The notes beneath the pieces were generated by a model. That model made no database searches and was not told the DNA's origin. It saw only the letters and a program-made list of their open reading frames with translations. From the NCBI GenBank assembly GCA_029259995.1, contig JAJDEC010000420.1, positions 1 through 15,273 on the forward strand: DNA of 15,273 nt, written 5' to 3'. This stretch comes from Phycisphaerae bacterium (GTDB taxonomy: Bacteria; Planctomycetota; Phycisphaerae; UBA1845; UTPLA1). Below, in pieces: positions 8,159-14,746 of the stretch. The stretch's first letter is position 1, and every line of letters starts with the position of its first letter. The position numbers were made by a program, and so were the translations under genes.

Positions 8159-8605
8159 CTATCGCGCCGTCTCAGAACGCTCCAACTCGATACCGCGATC
8201 CGGCAGCACGAATATTGCCTTCGCCCGCGCGGACTGGAGCGTCTCATCCCGATAGTAACGCCGCAGCAGTTCGCGCGACGATTCCAACAGGTCCCGATTG
8301 CGATCTGCAAAGGCCATCCACGACTCGTCCGGCGCATCGGCGATTCGTTCGTGGATCAGGAGAACGAGGAATACTGTGATCGTCTCGTGATACTTGTGGG
8401 CGGCGCCGAGCGCCGTCGTCAGCCGGCGCAATCCGGACGTGATGCGCGCCAGCGCTTCCGGCATTGGCGAGTCTTGAAGTATGGCCCAGGCGACTTGCAC
8501 GTGCTGAAGATGATGGAATTCGTCCTCGCTGAGTGTCGCGCCCTCAAAGGCGCCGATCAATCGCGCTCTCGCTGCCTTGTCGAATGTCACTTCCACGGAT
8601 GCCAT
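8159..8605 (-). CDS. Conserved-looking helical protein with His cluster, unknown function
   Basis: 148 residues, no signal peptide or membrane segment, probably cytosolic and mainly helical. Conserved-looking histidines occur as HHLQH (31-35), HKYHE (70-74) and HE (85-86), in the middle of predicted amphipathic helices; such spacing could bind a metal in a helical bundle, which is inference only. I recall similar uncharacterised bacterial proteins with an 'H..H...AW......ALAR...GLRR' pattern and a KYHETIT motif, but I cannot name a family. ATG at 8605 follows GAGGG with 8-nt spacing. It starts 21 bp after the end of the TGA-interrupted CD225-like gene, so the two are likely one transcript. 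The stop is TAG. Confidence 0.8.
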   Translation of the reverse strand: MASVEVTFDKAARARLIGAFEGATLSEDEFHHLQHVQVAWAILQDSPMPEALARITSGLRRLTTALGAAHKYHETITVFLVLLIHERIADAPDESWMAFADRNRDLLESSRELLRRYYRDETLQSARAKAIFVLPDRGIELERSETAR

Positions 8606-8626
8606 TATTCACGCCCTCATCTTTGA

Positions 8627-8953
8627 TCACTGCTCCAAGACCATGATCAACAGCGCCAGCAAATAGAGGGGCAATTCGATCGCCAACGCAATGATCCAGA
8701 TGATCCTTGAGCGTCTTCCCCATCGATACGCCGCCGCAAAATTCTCTTCCGAGCCCCGCATGATCGACATATACGATCAGCCCATCGCGAAGACGCCGAT
8801 CGGAAACATCATGACCGTCGCAAAGATCGCCATCCTCATATGCGTTTGCACGACGAATTCAACGGGCGGCGCCATTGGCATCGGCGGCGGACTGGTCGGC
8901 GGGACTTCGCCCTTGTCTTGCGTCAATGCCTTCTCCGAGGCAGATTCGTCCAT
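8627..8953 (-). pseudogene. CD225/dispanin-like two-helix membrane protein interrupted by in-frame TGA
   Basis: The frame opens at ATG 8953 with GGAGG 7 nt upstream (8965-8961) and codes for 58 residues: an acidic start, a Pro/Met-rich stretch (PPTSPPPMPMAPP), then a hydrophobic helix, MAIFATVMMFPIGVFAMG. A TGA at 8779-8777 stops it. The same frame continues for 49 residues without shift (SYMSIMRG..., then FAAAYRWGRRSRIIWIIALA and a second helix ending IMVLEQ) to a TGA at 8629-8627. The joined product of 108 codons has the layout of CD225/dispanin proteins: Pro-rich N-terminus, helix, short loop with an FAAAYRWGRRSRI pattern, helix. TGA is a normal stop for neighbouring genes. Explanations: nonsense mutation, sequencing error, or two half-proteins made by re-initiation at ATG 8770, 6 nt past the stop. 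The family call is by pattern and moderately sure; the reading frame itself is certain. Confidence 0.65.
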
Positions 8954-9061
8954 GCGCATTCCTCCGCCCCTCTGACTGGGCAACACGCCCCGCCGCAATG
9001 ATACTGGCGACATTTTGTGGTGCGCCATTCTATACAACTGAGCGGAATTCGTGAGTTTTCC

Positions 9062-9091
9062 TTGACGTTGAATCGGAAACTCAGGTATGTT
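9062..9091 (+). promoter_or_regulatory. Sigma70-like promoter of the metalloprotease gene
   Basis: TTGACG (9062-9067), 18-nt spacer, TATGTT (9086-9091), about 75 nt before the ATG at 9167. It lies in the divergent gap between the CD225-like gene and the protease. For the opposite strand only a TATAGA-like -10 (9034-9029) without a -35 was seen. Confidence 0.5.
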
Positions 9092-9166
9092 CCAGTTTCT
9101 AAGCGTTGGATCAACGCAATCCTGTCGATGACGCATTCGCATACTCCCGGAACGAGGAAAAACACG

Positions 9167-10159
9167 ATGAGTTTCTTTCGCTCAATCACGTTGGGCATCG
9201 TCGCGACAACTGTCATTGGCCTGACGCAGACGGCCCGCGCCGAAGTCTCTTTCACAATTACTTTCTTCGACGTCACGACCGGAACGGGCGTCGGATTCGA
9301 CGATCCCGCCCTGGGCGCCGCCCGCCGTGCGGCTGTGGAAGAAGTCGCCGCCCATATCGGCAGCCGAATCGCGCAGACGGCCACGGTCGAGATCGGCGTG
9401 GCGCCGTCGGAGACAGACGGCACGGGGCCCGGCGGCGTCGGCAGCGCAACATTTCTCGATACGACGCCCGGCATCAGGGACGGCGAGGTCTACCGGCGTA
9501 TCGTTCTTGGTGAGGCCGACGTCGACATCGGTCTCGATGCCGGCATCGTCTTCGACTTTGGATACGATTTCTCGCTCGACACGGCGGCCCCTGCCGCGGG
9601 CATGGCATGCTTTCGGGATATTGTCCGGCACGAACTGACACATGTCCTTGGTTACGGAAGCTTCGTCAAGGCCGACGGCACAGGCTTCAACGGGACGGCG
9701 CCCGATATGTATACGCGGTTCGATTCGATGCTTGAGACCGACACAGGCGACGGCGAGGGACTGGAGGTTGTCGACGACACGGGAACGCTTCTGCTTGATG
9801 CAGCCGCGTTTGCCGCGGCACACGGCATCGGTCTCGTCTTTGACGGTACTGCCTCGCGTGCCGCCAATGGCGGCCTGCCGATCAGGACGTTCGGCGGCGA
9901 TCCGACGCACAGCGGCGAAATGACCGACGTGATGTATCCCTCGCCGGCCATCGGAATGATCCGGGCCGACTGGTCCGACAAAGACGTCGCTGTCCTCAAG
10001 GATCTGGGTTATGACATTGTCGACGCAACGACGACGCCGATTGACATGACGATGACGACGGACTGTGGCGCCTGCGGCAGCGCGGGTGCGCCGATGCTCG
10101 GCGTGATCGCGCTGGGGATCATCACGATGCGACGACGACGTGCGGGACGAAATCGCTGA
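9167..10159 (+). CDS. Secreted HExxH zinc metalloprotease with C-terminal sorting-like tail
   Basis: 330 residues. ATG 9167 is chosen because GAGGA lies 8 nt upstream and the protein then starts with a signal peptide, MSFFRSITLGIVATTVIG, with likely cleavage after ARA (residue 25). An upstream in-frame ATG at 9017 lies before the promoter candidate. The zinc site is HELTHVLGYGS: H155, E156 and H159. The position where classical metzincins have a third His is Ser (165); a later His (H248, in THSGEMTDVMYP) followed by a Met-turn-like segment may replace it, as in leishmanolysin-like enzymes. The stretch SDKDVAVLKDLGYDI (270-284) resembles the end of such catalytic domains. The tail has CGACG (300-304), a short hydrophobic helix (309-321) and RRRR, the layout of a sorting signal related in style to MYXO-CTERM or PEP-CTERM. 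It probably acts at the cell surface. The substrate is unknown. Confidence 0.88.
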   Translation: MSFFRSITLGIVATTVIGLTQTARAEVSFTITFFDVTTGTGVGFDDPALGAARRAAVEEVAAHIGSRIAQTATVEIGVAPSETDGTGPGGVGSATFLDTTPGIRDGEVYRRIVLGEADVDIGLDAGIVFDFGYDFSLDTAAPAAGMACFRDIVRHELTHVLGYGSFVKADGTGFNGTAPDMYTRFDSMLETDTGDGEGLEVVDDTGTLLLDAAAFAAAHGIGLVFDGTASRAANGGLPIRTFGGDPTHSGEMTDVMYPSPAIGMIRADWSDKDVAVLKDLGYDIVDATTTPIDMTMTTDCGACGSAGAPMLGVIALGIITMRRRRAGRNR

Positions 10160-10173
10160 TCCATCGCCAACTC

Positions 10174-10399
10174 ATGCGTAGGAAAACGCTTCATCACGGA
10201 TTTGCAGGACGACGACGTATCACACTCTGAATGTTGGATTGTGCGCCGCGAAGGATCCCGGAGGGATCCATTGAGAATAGCCGAGCGATTTATCGCTGGG
10301 GACGCTCCAAGTACCAACTTCCGTCCCGTTGGGACGGAATGAGTGCCACGCGCCTGGCTCACGCCGTCCCTACGGGACGGCAATGCGCAGGAAAACGCT
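10174..10399 (+). repeat. Direct repeats flanking the repeat/palindrome block
   Basis: The 17-mer ATGCGTAGGAAAACGCT (10174-10190) recurs with one change as ATGCGCAGGAAAACGCT (10383-10399). The two copies bracket the 100-nt repeat and four of the five palindromes. A related sequence in inverted orientation with two extra bases occurs at 11098-11112. Confidence 0.6.
10190..10289 (+). repeat. 100-nt dispersed repeat, copy B
   Basis: Ungapped match (about 87 of 100) to the minus strand of 119-218. It starts 31 bp after the stop codon of the metalloprotease, in the same relative orientation as copy A has to the giant gene. It contains the GGATCCC/GGGATCC palindrome at 10253-10269. Confidence 0.75.
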
Positions 10400-10429
10400 C
10401 ATCGCAATCCCAGCCTTAGAAAGGCTGGG
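10253..10429. repeat. Array of five short palindromes with 2-3 nt loops
   Basis: In order: GGATCCC-gga-GGGATCC (10253-10269), AGCGAT-tt-ATCGCT (10284-10297), CCGTCCC-gtt-GGGACGG (10321-10337), CCGTCCC-tac-GGGACGG (10364-10380) and CCCAGCCTT-aga-AAGGCTGGG (10409-10429). A decayed sixth element, GTCC...GGAC, may lie near 10443-10456. All stems are perfect. The last is followed by CTATTTTC and could end plus-strand transcription from the protease. A 62-codon open frame across the block is explained by the repeats. The stretch 10160-10527 otherwise holds nothing I can identify. Confidence 0.75.
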
Positions 10430-10527
10430 CTATTTTCATGTCGTCCTTAACGGGACTTGGTGGAATACGGCGGCCGCGTCGACAAGAGCCGTCAACGGTC
10501 CCCGCGAACCGTGATGAACCAAAGAAA

Positions 10528-10565
10528 ATGGCATCCCAATGGAGATGAGTCCATCGGGATGCCAT
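10528..10565 (-). terminator. Rho-independent terminator of the small gene at 10597-10965
   Basis: A 10-bp perfect stem (ATGGCATCCC / GGGATGCCAT), one mismatch, then a further 5-bp stem (ATGGA / TCCAT) and a 6-nt loop. On the minus strand TTTTCTTT follows at once. It lies 31 bp past the stop codon. Confidence 0.8.
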
Positions 10566-10596
10566 CTGTATGCGCAGGATGAACGACGTGCATCGT

Positions 10597-10965
10597 TCAA
10601 CACGTCATGGCGTCGGCTTCTTTTTTCGAATCACGCTTGCGATCCTTCGCCATCCGCTTCAACGCTGTTCGCGCGTATCGCTTCGACATGCGCGCCAGGC
10701 GATGTCGCCGCGTGTCCAGCGTGCTGTGGCGATTGTCGGGGCCCTGCACGAACACGAACGGAAGACACACGTCAATGACGCGCTGCGGCTCGCCGCTGTC
10801 CCATGGCGTCCACGGCATGCGCACGGGTTGCGAACGATCATTCGTCACACAATCATTCCAGAGGAATGATGGGATCTCGATGATCATCGACGTCACGGCG
10901 ATGTAGTCGCCGATGCGGATGTCCTCCGGCGCTAATGCGCGAATTGTCTTGATTTGCTTGCTCAT
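10597..10965 (-). CDS. Small basic protein of unknown function
   Basis: 122 residues, starting MSKQIKTIRALAPEDIRIGDY. No signal peptide; the segment IRIGDYIAVTSMIIEIPSFLW looks like a small beta-barrel or SH3-type start. The middle has VRMPWTPWDSGEPQRVIDVC and VQGPDNRHSTLDTRRHRLAR, and the C-terminal 35 residues are strongly basic (Arg/Lys). I have a loose memory of similar uncharacterised planctomycete proteins with a 'P.RVV.VCLPFV.V..P......LD.RRHRLAR' pattern, and no function is known to me. Frame quality, a well-formed downstream terminator and the non-random protein support a real gene. The ribosome site before ATG 10965 is weak (GAAGAATGAG). It stands alone, transcribed away from the lipoprotein gene. 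Confidence 0.72.
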   Translation of the reverse strand: MSKQIKTIRALAPEDIRIGDYIAVTSMIIEIPSFLWNDCVTNDRSQPVRMPWTPWDSGEPQRVIDVCLPFVFVQGPDNRHSTLDTRRHRLARMSKRYARTALKRMAKDRKRDSKKEADAMTC

Positions 10966-11598
10966 CTCATTCTTCGCTAAGTTGAACTGCAGAATGATTC
11001 ATTGAATCCGTCACCGGCCTATCGCCCGAAACGAACCGGCTATCAGCCGGTTCCACACAATGAATGATTCCCATTAAGTATTTAGTTCAAAGTAATACGT
11101 TTTCTCCTGCGCGTGGGCGATGCACGTCCCGCTCGATACGCATTCATGCGGCCGGACGTTTCTGCACATCAATCGCGCAACGAAATTAACGATCGGTTAT
11201 CGCCCGATCGAAATCCGATGATTCGACTATCGAGGGATTCAGACGAGACCGCGCGCACTTTTCGCAAACCGTCCGGCCAGCGGGTTGCACAATGATTCCG
11301 AGATGTCACATACATATCGCACGGCATTCGTCTCCAATGAGTCGAGGAATTCTACGCAGAATCGGCCGATCGTCAACGAAAAAATGCGCGATTAACGAGG
11401 CACACGCGTCCCGTTGCTTGCCAGCACGAGATCTAGACAGGCTGAATGACTATTCAAAGTCGCAGCTTGGGGACGGCGCGGCAGCGCATGGGAACGCCGG
11501 AGGATGGAAAGCCGACGCGTCGAGTGACTTGAACCCTCGTCACGAAACCGCAACACTACACACTGATGGACCCGATCGCGCACGCAAGGAGGCATTCG
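10966..11598. other. Intergenic region between divergent genes (633 bp), no convincing gene
   Basis: Contains the nested inverted repeat at 10992-11070 and an AT-richer stretch around 11070-11105. Promoters for both flanking genes should lie here, but no clear -35/-10 pair was found. Open frames at 11113-11295 and 11292-11705 plus have Arg-rich translations and no ribosome site, and are rejected. Confidence 0.6.
10992..11070. repeat. Nested inverted repeat upstream of the 122-aa gene
   Basis: Outer arms GAATGATTCATTG (10992-11004) and CAATGAATGATTC (11058-11070) pair at 12 of 13 positions. Inside lies a perfect 9-bp palindrome, GAACCGGCT-atc-AGCCGGTTC (11033-11053). The 79-bp unit has no coding potential. 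It could be a small palindromic mobile element remnant or a structured leader. Confidence 0.65.
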
Positions 11599-12006
11599 AT
11601 GCGAAACCCATACGCTCTGATCATCGCCCTGACGTTGTTGGCCGGCTGCGAAATGTCGGGCAGAAGCCGCACAGAGCATCCCGACGCCGGCAGGACGATC
11701 GTTGAAATCCGCGCGATGTCCTATCCCGATCCGTCGGAAGGCGAACGGCCTCCGCAGACGTACGTCAACACGAACGAGTCCGACATCAAGTCGTTCGATC
11801 AGTGGCTGCGTTCACAGCGCAGCGGCTGGCAGACGATGGCCCAGATGCCCGATCGCCGCCCGAGCGCGACATGCGCCATGATCTATGGTGACGGGAAGAC
11901 AGTGAATTTCGCGATGGACGGCCACGACCTGATCCGCGGAAACCAGAAGCTCCCGCTGAACGAATCGGATTACGAATTCGTCAAGCGGATCTGCCTGAAG
12001 CGATAG
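11599..12006 (+). CDS. Small lipoprotein of unknown function
   Basis: 135 residues. ATG 11599 follows a full AAGGAGG with 6-nt spacing, the best ribosome site in the window, which overrides an ATG 33 bp upstream. The signal peptide MRNPYALIIALTLLAGC ends in a textbook lipobox, LAGC, with the lipidated Cys at 17. The mature part (residues 18-135) begins with a charged linker, then VEIRAMSYPDPSEG, FDQWLRSQRSGWQTM, CAMIYGDGKTVNFAMDGHDL and SDYEFVKRICLKR. The two remaining cysteines (Cys near 94 and near 132) could pair. I do not recognise a family. It is convergent with the DCC-MBL gene, with only 15 bp between the stop codons and no terminator hairpin visible between them. Confidence 0.85.
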   Translation: MRNPYALIIALTLLAGCEMSGRSRTEHPDAGRTIVEIRAMSYPDPSEGERPPQTYVNTNESDIKSFDQWLRSQRSGWQTMAQMPDRRPSATCAMIYGDGKTVNFAMDGHDLIRGNQKLPLNESDYEFVKRICLKR

Positions 12007-12021
12007 GGATCGCTCGCAGCC

Positions 12022-13482
12022 TTACTCCCCGTGAATCGTCATCGAATACAGCGTCGGTAACATCTCACTTGCGTCGGCGGAGCGCGTGAAGCTGCGTACG
12101 ACTTCCCGGCGCGAAAAATGTCCGAGGCTCATGGCGCGAATCAACGTGTCGCCGAGATATTGCTCCCAGTTCCATCGCTGCCCCCACGGAAAACAAGTCG
12201 CCTCGATCATACGCGGCGAAAGACCTTCGTCGCGGCCCGCCGCCAGTTGATCGCGTATCCACTCAAAGAACTCGAGTTTCGCAGCCAGGACATCACGCGG
12301 CGCCTGGCGGATCACGAGCGCGTTGTCCACATCAATGTCGTCGCGAAGCGTGTGTATGTGACCGTGGCCTTCGACGAGGATATCGATCGGCATGTCGATC
12401 AATCGCCGAAGCGTCTCGACCCACTGATTCGCATTCACATCGGGATTCGGCGTCACGAAGTAGCTGCCCATGAATGCATCCCCGGCCAGCAGGACACGAC
12501 GCTCCGGATCGTAGAAACTGACGTGATCGTCGCAGTGCCCCGACGTGGGAATCACCTGGAGCACGCCGTCTCGCGTCCGAACCTCATCGTCGATGATGAT
12601 CACATCCTTCGGCACGGGCTCTGTCGCCCCGATGATCAGACGCCGGGCGAACGGCAATCGAATCGGCTTCGACACGATGTCGAACGTGTCGCGCGTCAGG
12701 TAGAGCGGTACCTCAAGATGCTGCGCCAGCCATCGCAGATTCCCGACGTGCTCTTCATGATGATGCGTCGCCGTGACGGCATGAATCGGCAGTTGCATTG
12801 CGGCGAGATGCCGCTTCAGAGATCGTCGCATGACGAGTGAGCCGGGATCGATGGCGACACCGTCGTAGACGTGCATGACGAACTGTTCCCCGAACAGCAG
12901 CGGCACCAGATCGCATCGCCAGCCGCTCAGGAAACACATCGACAGGCGATCGTCGAGCAAGTCGAATCGTCTCCCGCGGACTCGCCAGTAGTCGCGAACT
13001 TGATGCGTCATCCGCCGCATCCACGCGAAGATCATCAGCGGAAAACGCATCAGAAAACCGAAGAGACGGCAACTCCAGAACGAGATGAACGACGCCTTCG
13101 CCCGAGTCGTTTCGGGGCGGGAACTGCGACAAGCCCCGCCGCGGCATCGACTGAGTGAGTATCGATTTCTCGCGACCCATCGATAAAGAAAATGGGCAAT
13201 CCACGAGAACGGCGGAACGGCGCCGATCGCGCCCACGAGCCAGGTCCATGGAAACAGCCGGGCAAGCCGCGCCACGGCGGACCAACCGCGCCAGACGCGA
13301 TTGTCCGGACCAACGACGTGCAATTCACGCAGGCACTCTTCCAGCGTGAGGCCCGGGGGCAATGCGGCTTCCTCCACAGGTACGGGCGAAGTTCGCGAAC
13401 GTCGATCCAGCGCCCGCAGCCAGGAAATACCGGCCTGGCAGACTTCGCATTGCCCATCATAAGGAACAAGGAACGGCTTCAT
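12022..13482 (-). CDS. Fusion of DCC/DUF393 thiol-redox domain with metallo-beta-lactamase fold hydrolase
   Basis: 486 residues. Residues 1-120 match the DCC family (DUF393): FLVPYDGQCEVCQAGISWL with the CxxC at 12-15, a hydrophobic middle (about 78-102) and the typical end YRWVARNRYSL. A basic, hydrophobic linker (130-170) may touch the membrane. Residues 185-380 are a metallo-beta-lactamase fold: THHHEEHVGN holds the metal motif as H240-x-H242-x-E244-H245, with Glu where Asp is usual; then SGHCDDH (H316), LLAGDAF (D335) and EGHGH (373 or 375). Residues 395-465 resemble the helical C-terminal part of LACTB2-like hydrolases. Known DCC proteins are thought to be thiol oxidoreductases, and MBL proteins hydrolyse esters, thioesters or nucleic acids; a thiol-linked substrate is inference. 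No ribosome site is visible, but the upstream hydrolase stops 8 bp before, so coupled translation is likely. Confidence 0.88.
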   Translation of the reverse strand: MKPFLVPYDGQCEVCQAGISWLRALDRRSRTSPVPVEEAALPPGLTLEECLRELHVVGPDNRVWRGWSAVARLARLFPWTWLVGAIGAVPPFSWIAHFLYRWVARNRYSLSRCRGGACRSSRPETTRAKASFISFWSCRLFGFLMRFPLMIFAWMRRMTHQVRDYWRVRGRRFDLLDDRLSMCFLSGWRCDLVPLLFGEQFVMHVYDGVAIDPGSLVMRRSLKRHLAAMQLPIHAVTATHHHEEHVGNLRWLAQHLEVPLYLTRDTFDIVSKPIRLPFARRLIIGATEPVPKDVIIIDDEVRTRDGVLQVIPTSGHCDDHVSFYDPERRVLLAGDAFMGSYFVTPNPDVNANQWVETLRRLIDMPIDILVEGHGHIHTLRDDIDVDNALVIRQAPRDVLAAKLEFFEWIRDQLAAGRDEGLSPRMIEATCFPWGQRWNWEQYLGDTLIRAMSLGHFSRREVVRSFTRSADASEMLPTLYSMTIHGE

Positions 13483-13490
13483 CTGAGCGA

Positions 13491-14441
13491 TTATTGCAAG
13501 TGCGGCGTCATGTCGCCACGAGACATCGCATTCTTGAAGGGATTGACCGGCCGCGGCCGAGACGTCGCGATTCGGGCATGCGGCCCCCGCGATGCCGGCG
13601 TCGCATTGGCGCGTTGCGGGCTCGGCGACTCATCGGGAATCCATTCGCTTGATTCTCCGAGATCGATCACTGCTTGTTTCATCACCAGCGGCGCCAGGAC
13701 TTCAAGTGCCCAGGGCTGCGCGAGATAACCCAGATGGCCGCCGTAATGCCCCAGCCTTATCCAATCCGACGTCCAGCCGATTTGTTGCAGTTTGTCTCGG
13801 GCCAGAAGCGTCCCCGCCTCGTCGACGAAACCCGAATGCCCCGCCGACACAGTATTCTCCCGATCGATCGTGCCCATCAGCGCCGTCCCCGCGCACACGA
13901 CGTTATCCAGACGGCTGTAGATATTCACGAGCGAGTCGCGACATCGGGGCAGGACGCGATCGACGTCATGGCAATTCGAGATCGCCGCAGCGACGAGCAC
14001 GGCCCGATCGACTTGCACGCCTTCTTCCAGCGCTTCGAGCGTTAAGATCGCCAGTCCGCCGCCGCCGGAGAAGCCCATGAGCGTGATCGGCGCAGCCGGC
14101 CGCGCCTTGCGATACGACGCAATCTTGAGCGCGATCCGATCCGCCCTGCGGCAGTTCTCTTCGAAATCCATGAGATTCGACAGGCTCGACAACGGCGGCG
14201 AGCCCCACGGGATGATTTCAATCGCCTGATCGATGCCCGCGTCGCGCAGACCTTTGTAGGTTCCTTCCAATTGCCACGCATTGCCTTCGATGCCCGGCAG
14301 CATGATCACGCAGCCGCGTTCGAGTTGTGCGTCTGTCACATCTGGCGGCTGGAAGCAGCCGAACGCGGCAAACACCATGGGGCACGCGATAACAGCAACA
14401 AGGGGCCGCATGCGTGATCGTCTTTGGAAGAGAGTTCCCAT
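13491..14441 (-). CDS. Lipoprotein-type alpha/beta hydrolase
   Basis: About 316 residues with start at 14441. The chosen start gives MGTLFQRRSRMRPLVAVIAC, a basic n-region and hydrophobic core ending in the lipobox-like AFGC (Cys 29). Starts at 14510, 14450 and 14411 are also possible; none has a good ribosome site. The fold is shown by VIMLPGIEGN (oxyanion region), the nucleophile elbow GFSGGG (Ser 125), a possible acid at Asp 179 (YSRLDNV) and GHYGGHLGYL with the catalytic His (232 or 236). The last 40 residues, rich in Pro, Ser and Arg, look disordered. It is probably an envelope esterase or lipase-like enzyme; substrate unknown. It is the first gene of a tight pair with the DCC-MBL fusion, 8 bp apart. 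The twin arginine does not fit a Tat signal well. Confidence 0.85.
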   Translation of the reverse strand: MGTLFQRRSRMRPLVAVIACPMVFAAFGCFQPPDVTDAQLERGCVIMLPGIEGNAWQLEGTYKGLRDAGIDQAIEIIPWGSPPLSSLSNLMDFEENCRRADRIALKIASYRKARPAAPITLMGFSGGGGLAILTLEALEEGVQVDRAVLVAAAISNCHDVDRVLPRCRDSLVNIYSRLDNVVCAGTALMGTIDRENTVSAGHSGFVDEAGTLLARDKLQQIGWTSDWIRLGHYGGHLGYLAQPWALEVLAPLVMKQAVIDLGESSEWIPDESPSPQRANATPASRGPHARIATSRPRPVNPFKNAMSRGDMTPHLQ

Positions 14442-14746
14442 GTATTCCATGATAGCGGGCATCACAGGCGAACGAATGGCGCGGCCTGCGCCGGACGCGC
14501 CGACAGACATCCGAACCGACGTGTTTGGGCGTGAATGCGACCACGCGATATCGGATCGACCGGCAGCGGATCAGGATCGGGCGGAAATTTTCTGATTTTG
14601 TTGCAATAGCCCGCATGATTGTCTCGTTTGGTTGGTCGAGCCTGAGGCACTTGGACAGGTATCGGCAGCCCACCCCCGTCGTTTCCCGCCACGCGACAAC
14701 AGGCTTGAGCACAGACTGGCCAATTAGGGATGAGGGAGATTCAGAG
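14442..14746. other. Divergent intergenic region (305 bp)
   Basis: Separates the hydrolase pair (minus) from the peroxidase-like gene (plus) and should carry both promoters. No convincing -35/-10 pair or hairpin was found. The AT-rich patch around 14585-14605 is the likeliest promoter area. If the hydrolase starts at 14510, the gap is shorter. Confidence 0.5.

Noticed and set aside
8761..8779. Selenocysteine recoding of the in-frame TGA in the CD225-like gene
   Set aside because: A hairpin is present but includes the TGA itself in its stem, too close for a bacterial SECIS. The family has no conserved redox Cys known to me at this place, and TGA serves as stop for neighbouring genes.
10231..10419. 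62-codon plus-strand frame after the metalloprotease
   Set aside because: It is made up of the dispersed repeat and palindromes; the repeat content explains the open frame.
10253..10429. CRISPR array
   Set aside because: The palindromes differ in sequence and spacing; there are no identical repeats with regular spacers.
11292..11705. Plus-strand frame overlapping the lipoprotein start
   Set aside because: It overlaps the lipoprotein in another frame. The lipoprotein has AAGGAGG, a lipobox and a better protein.
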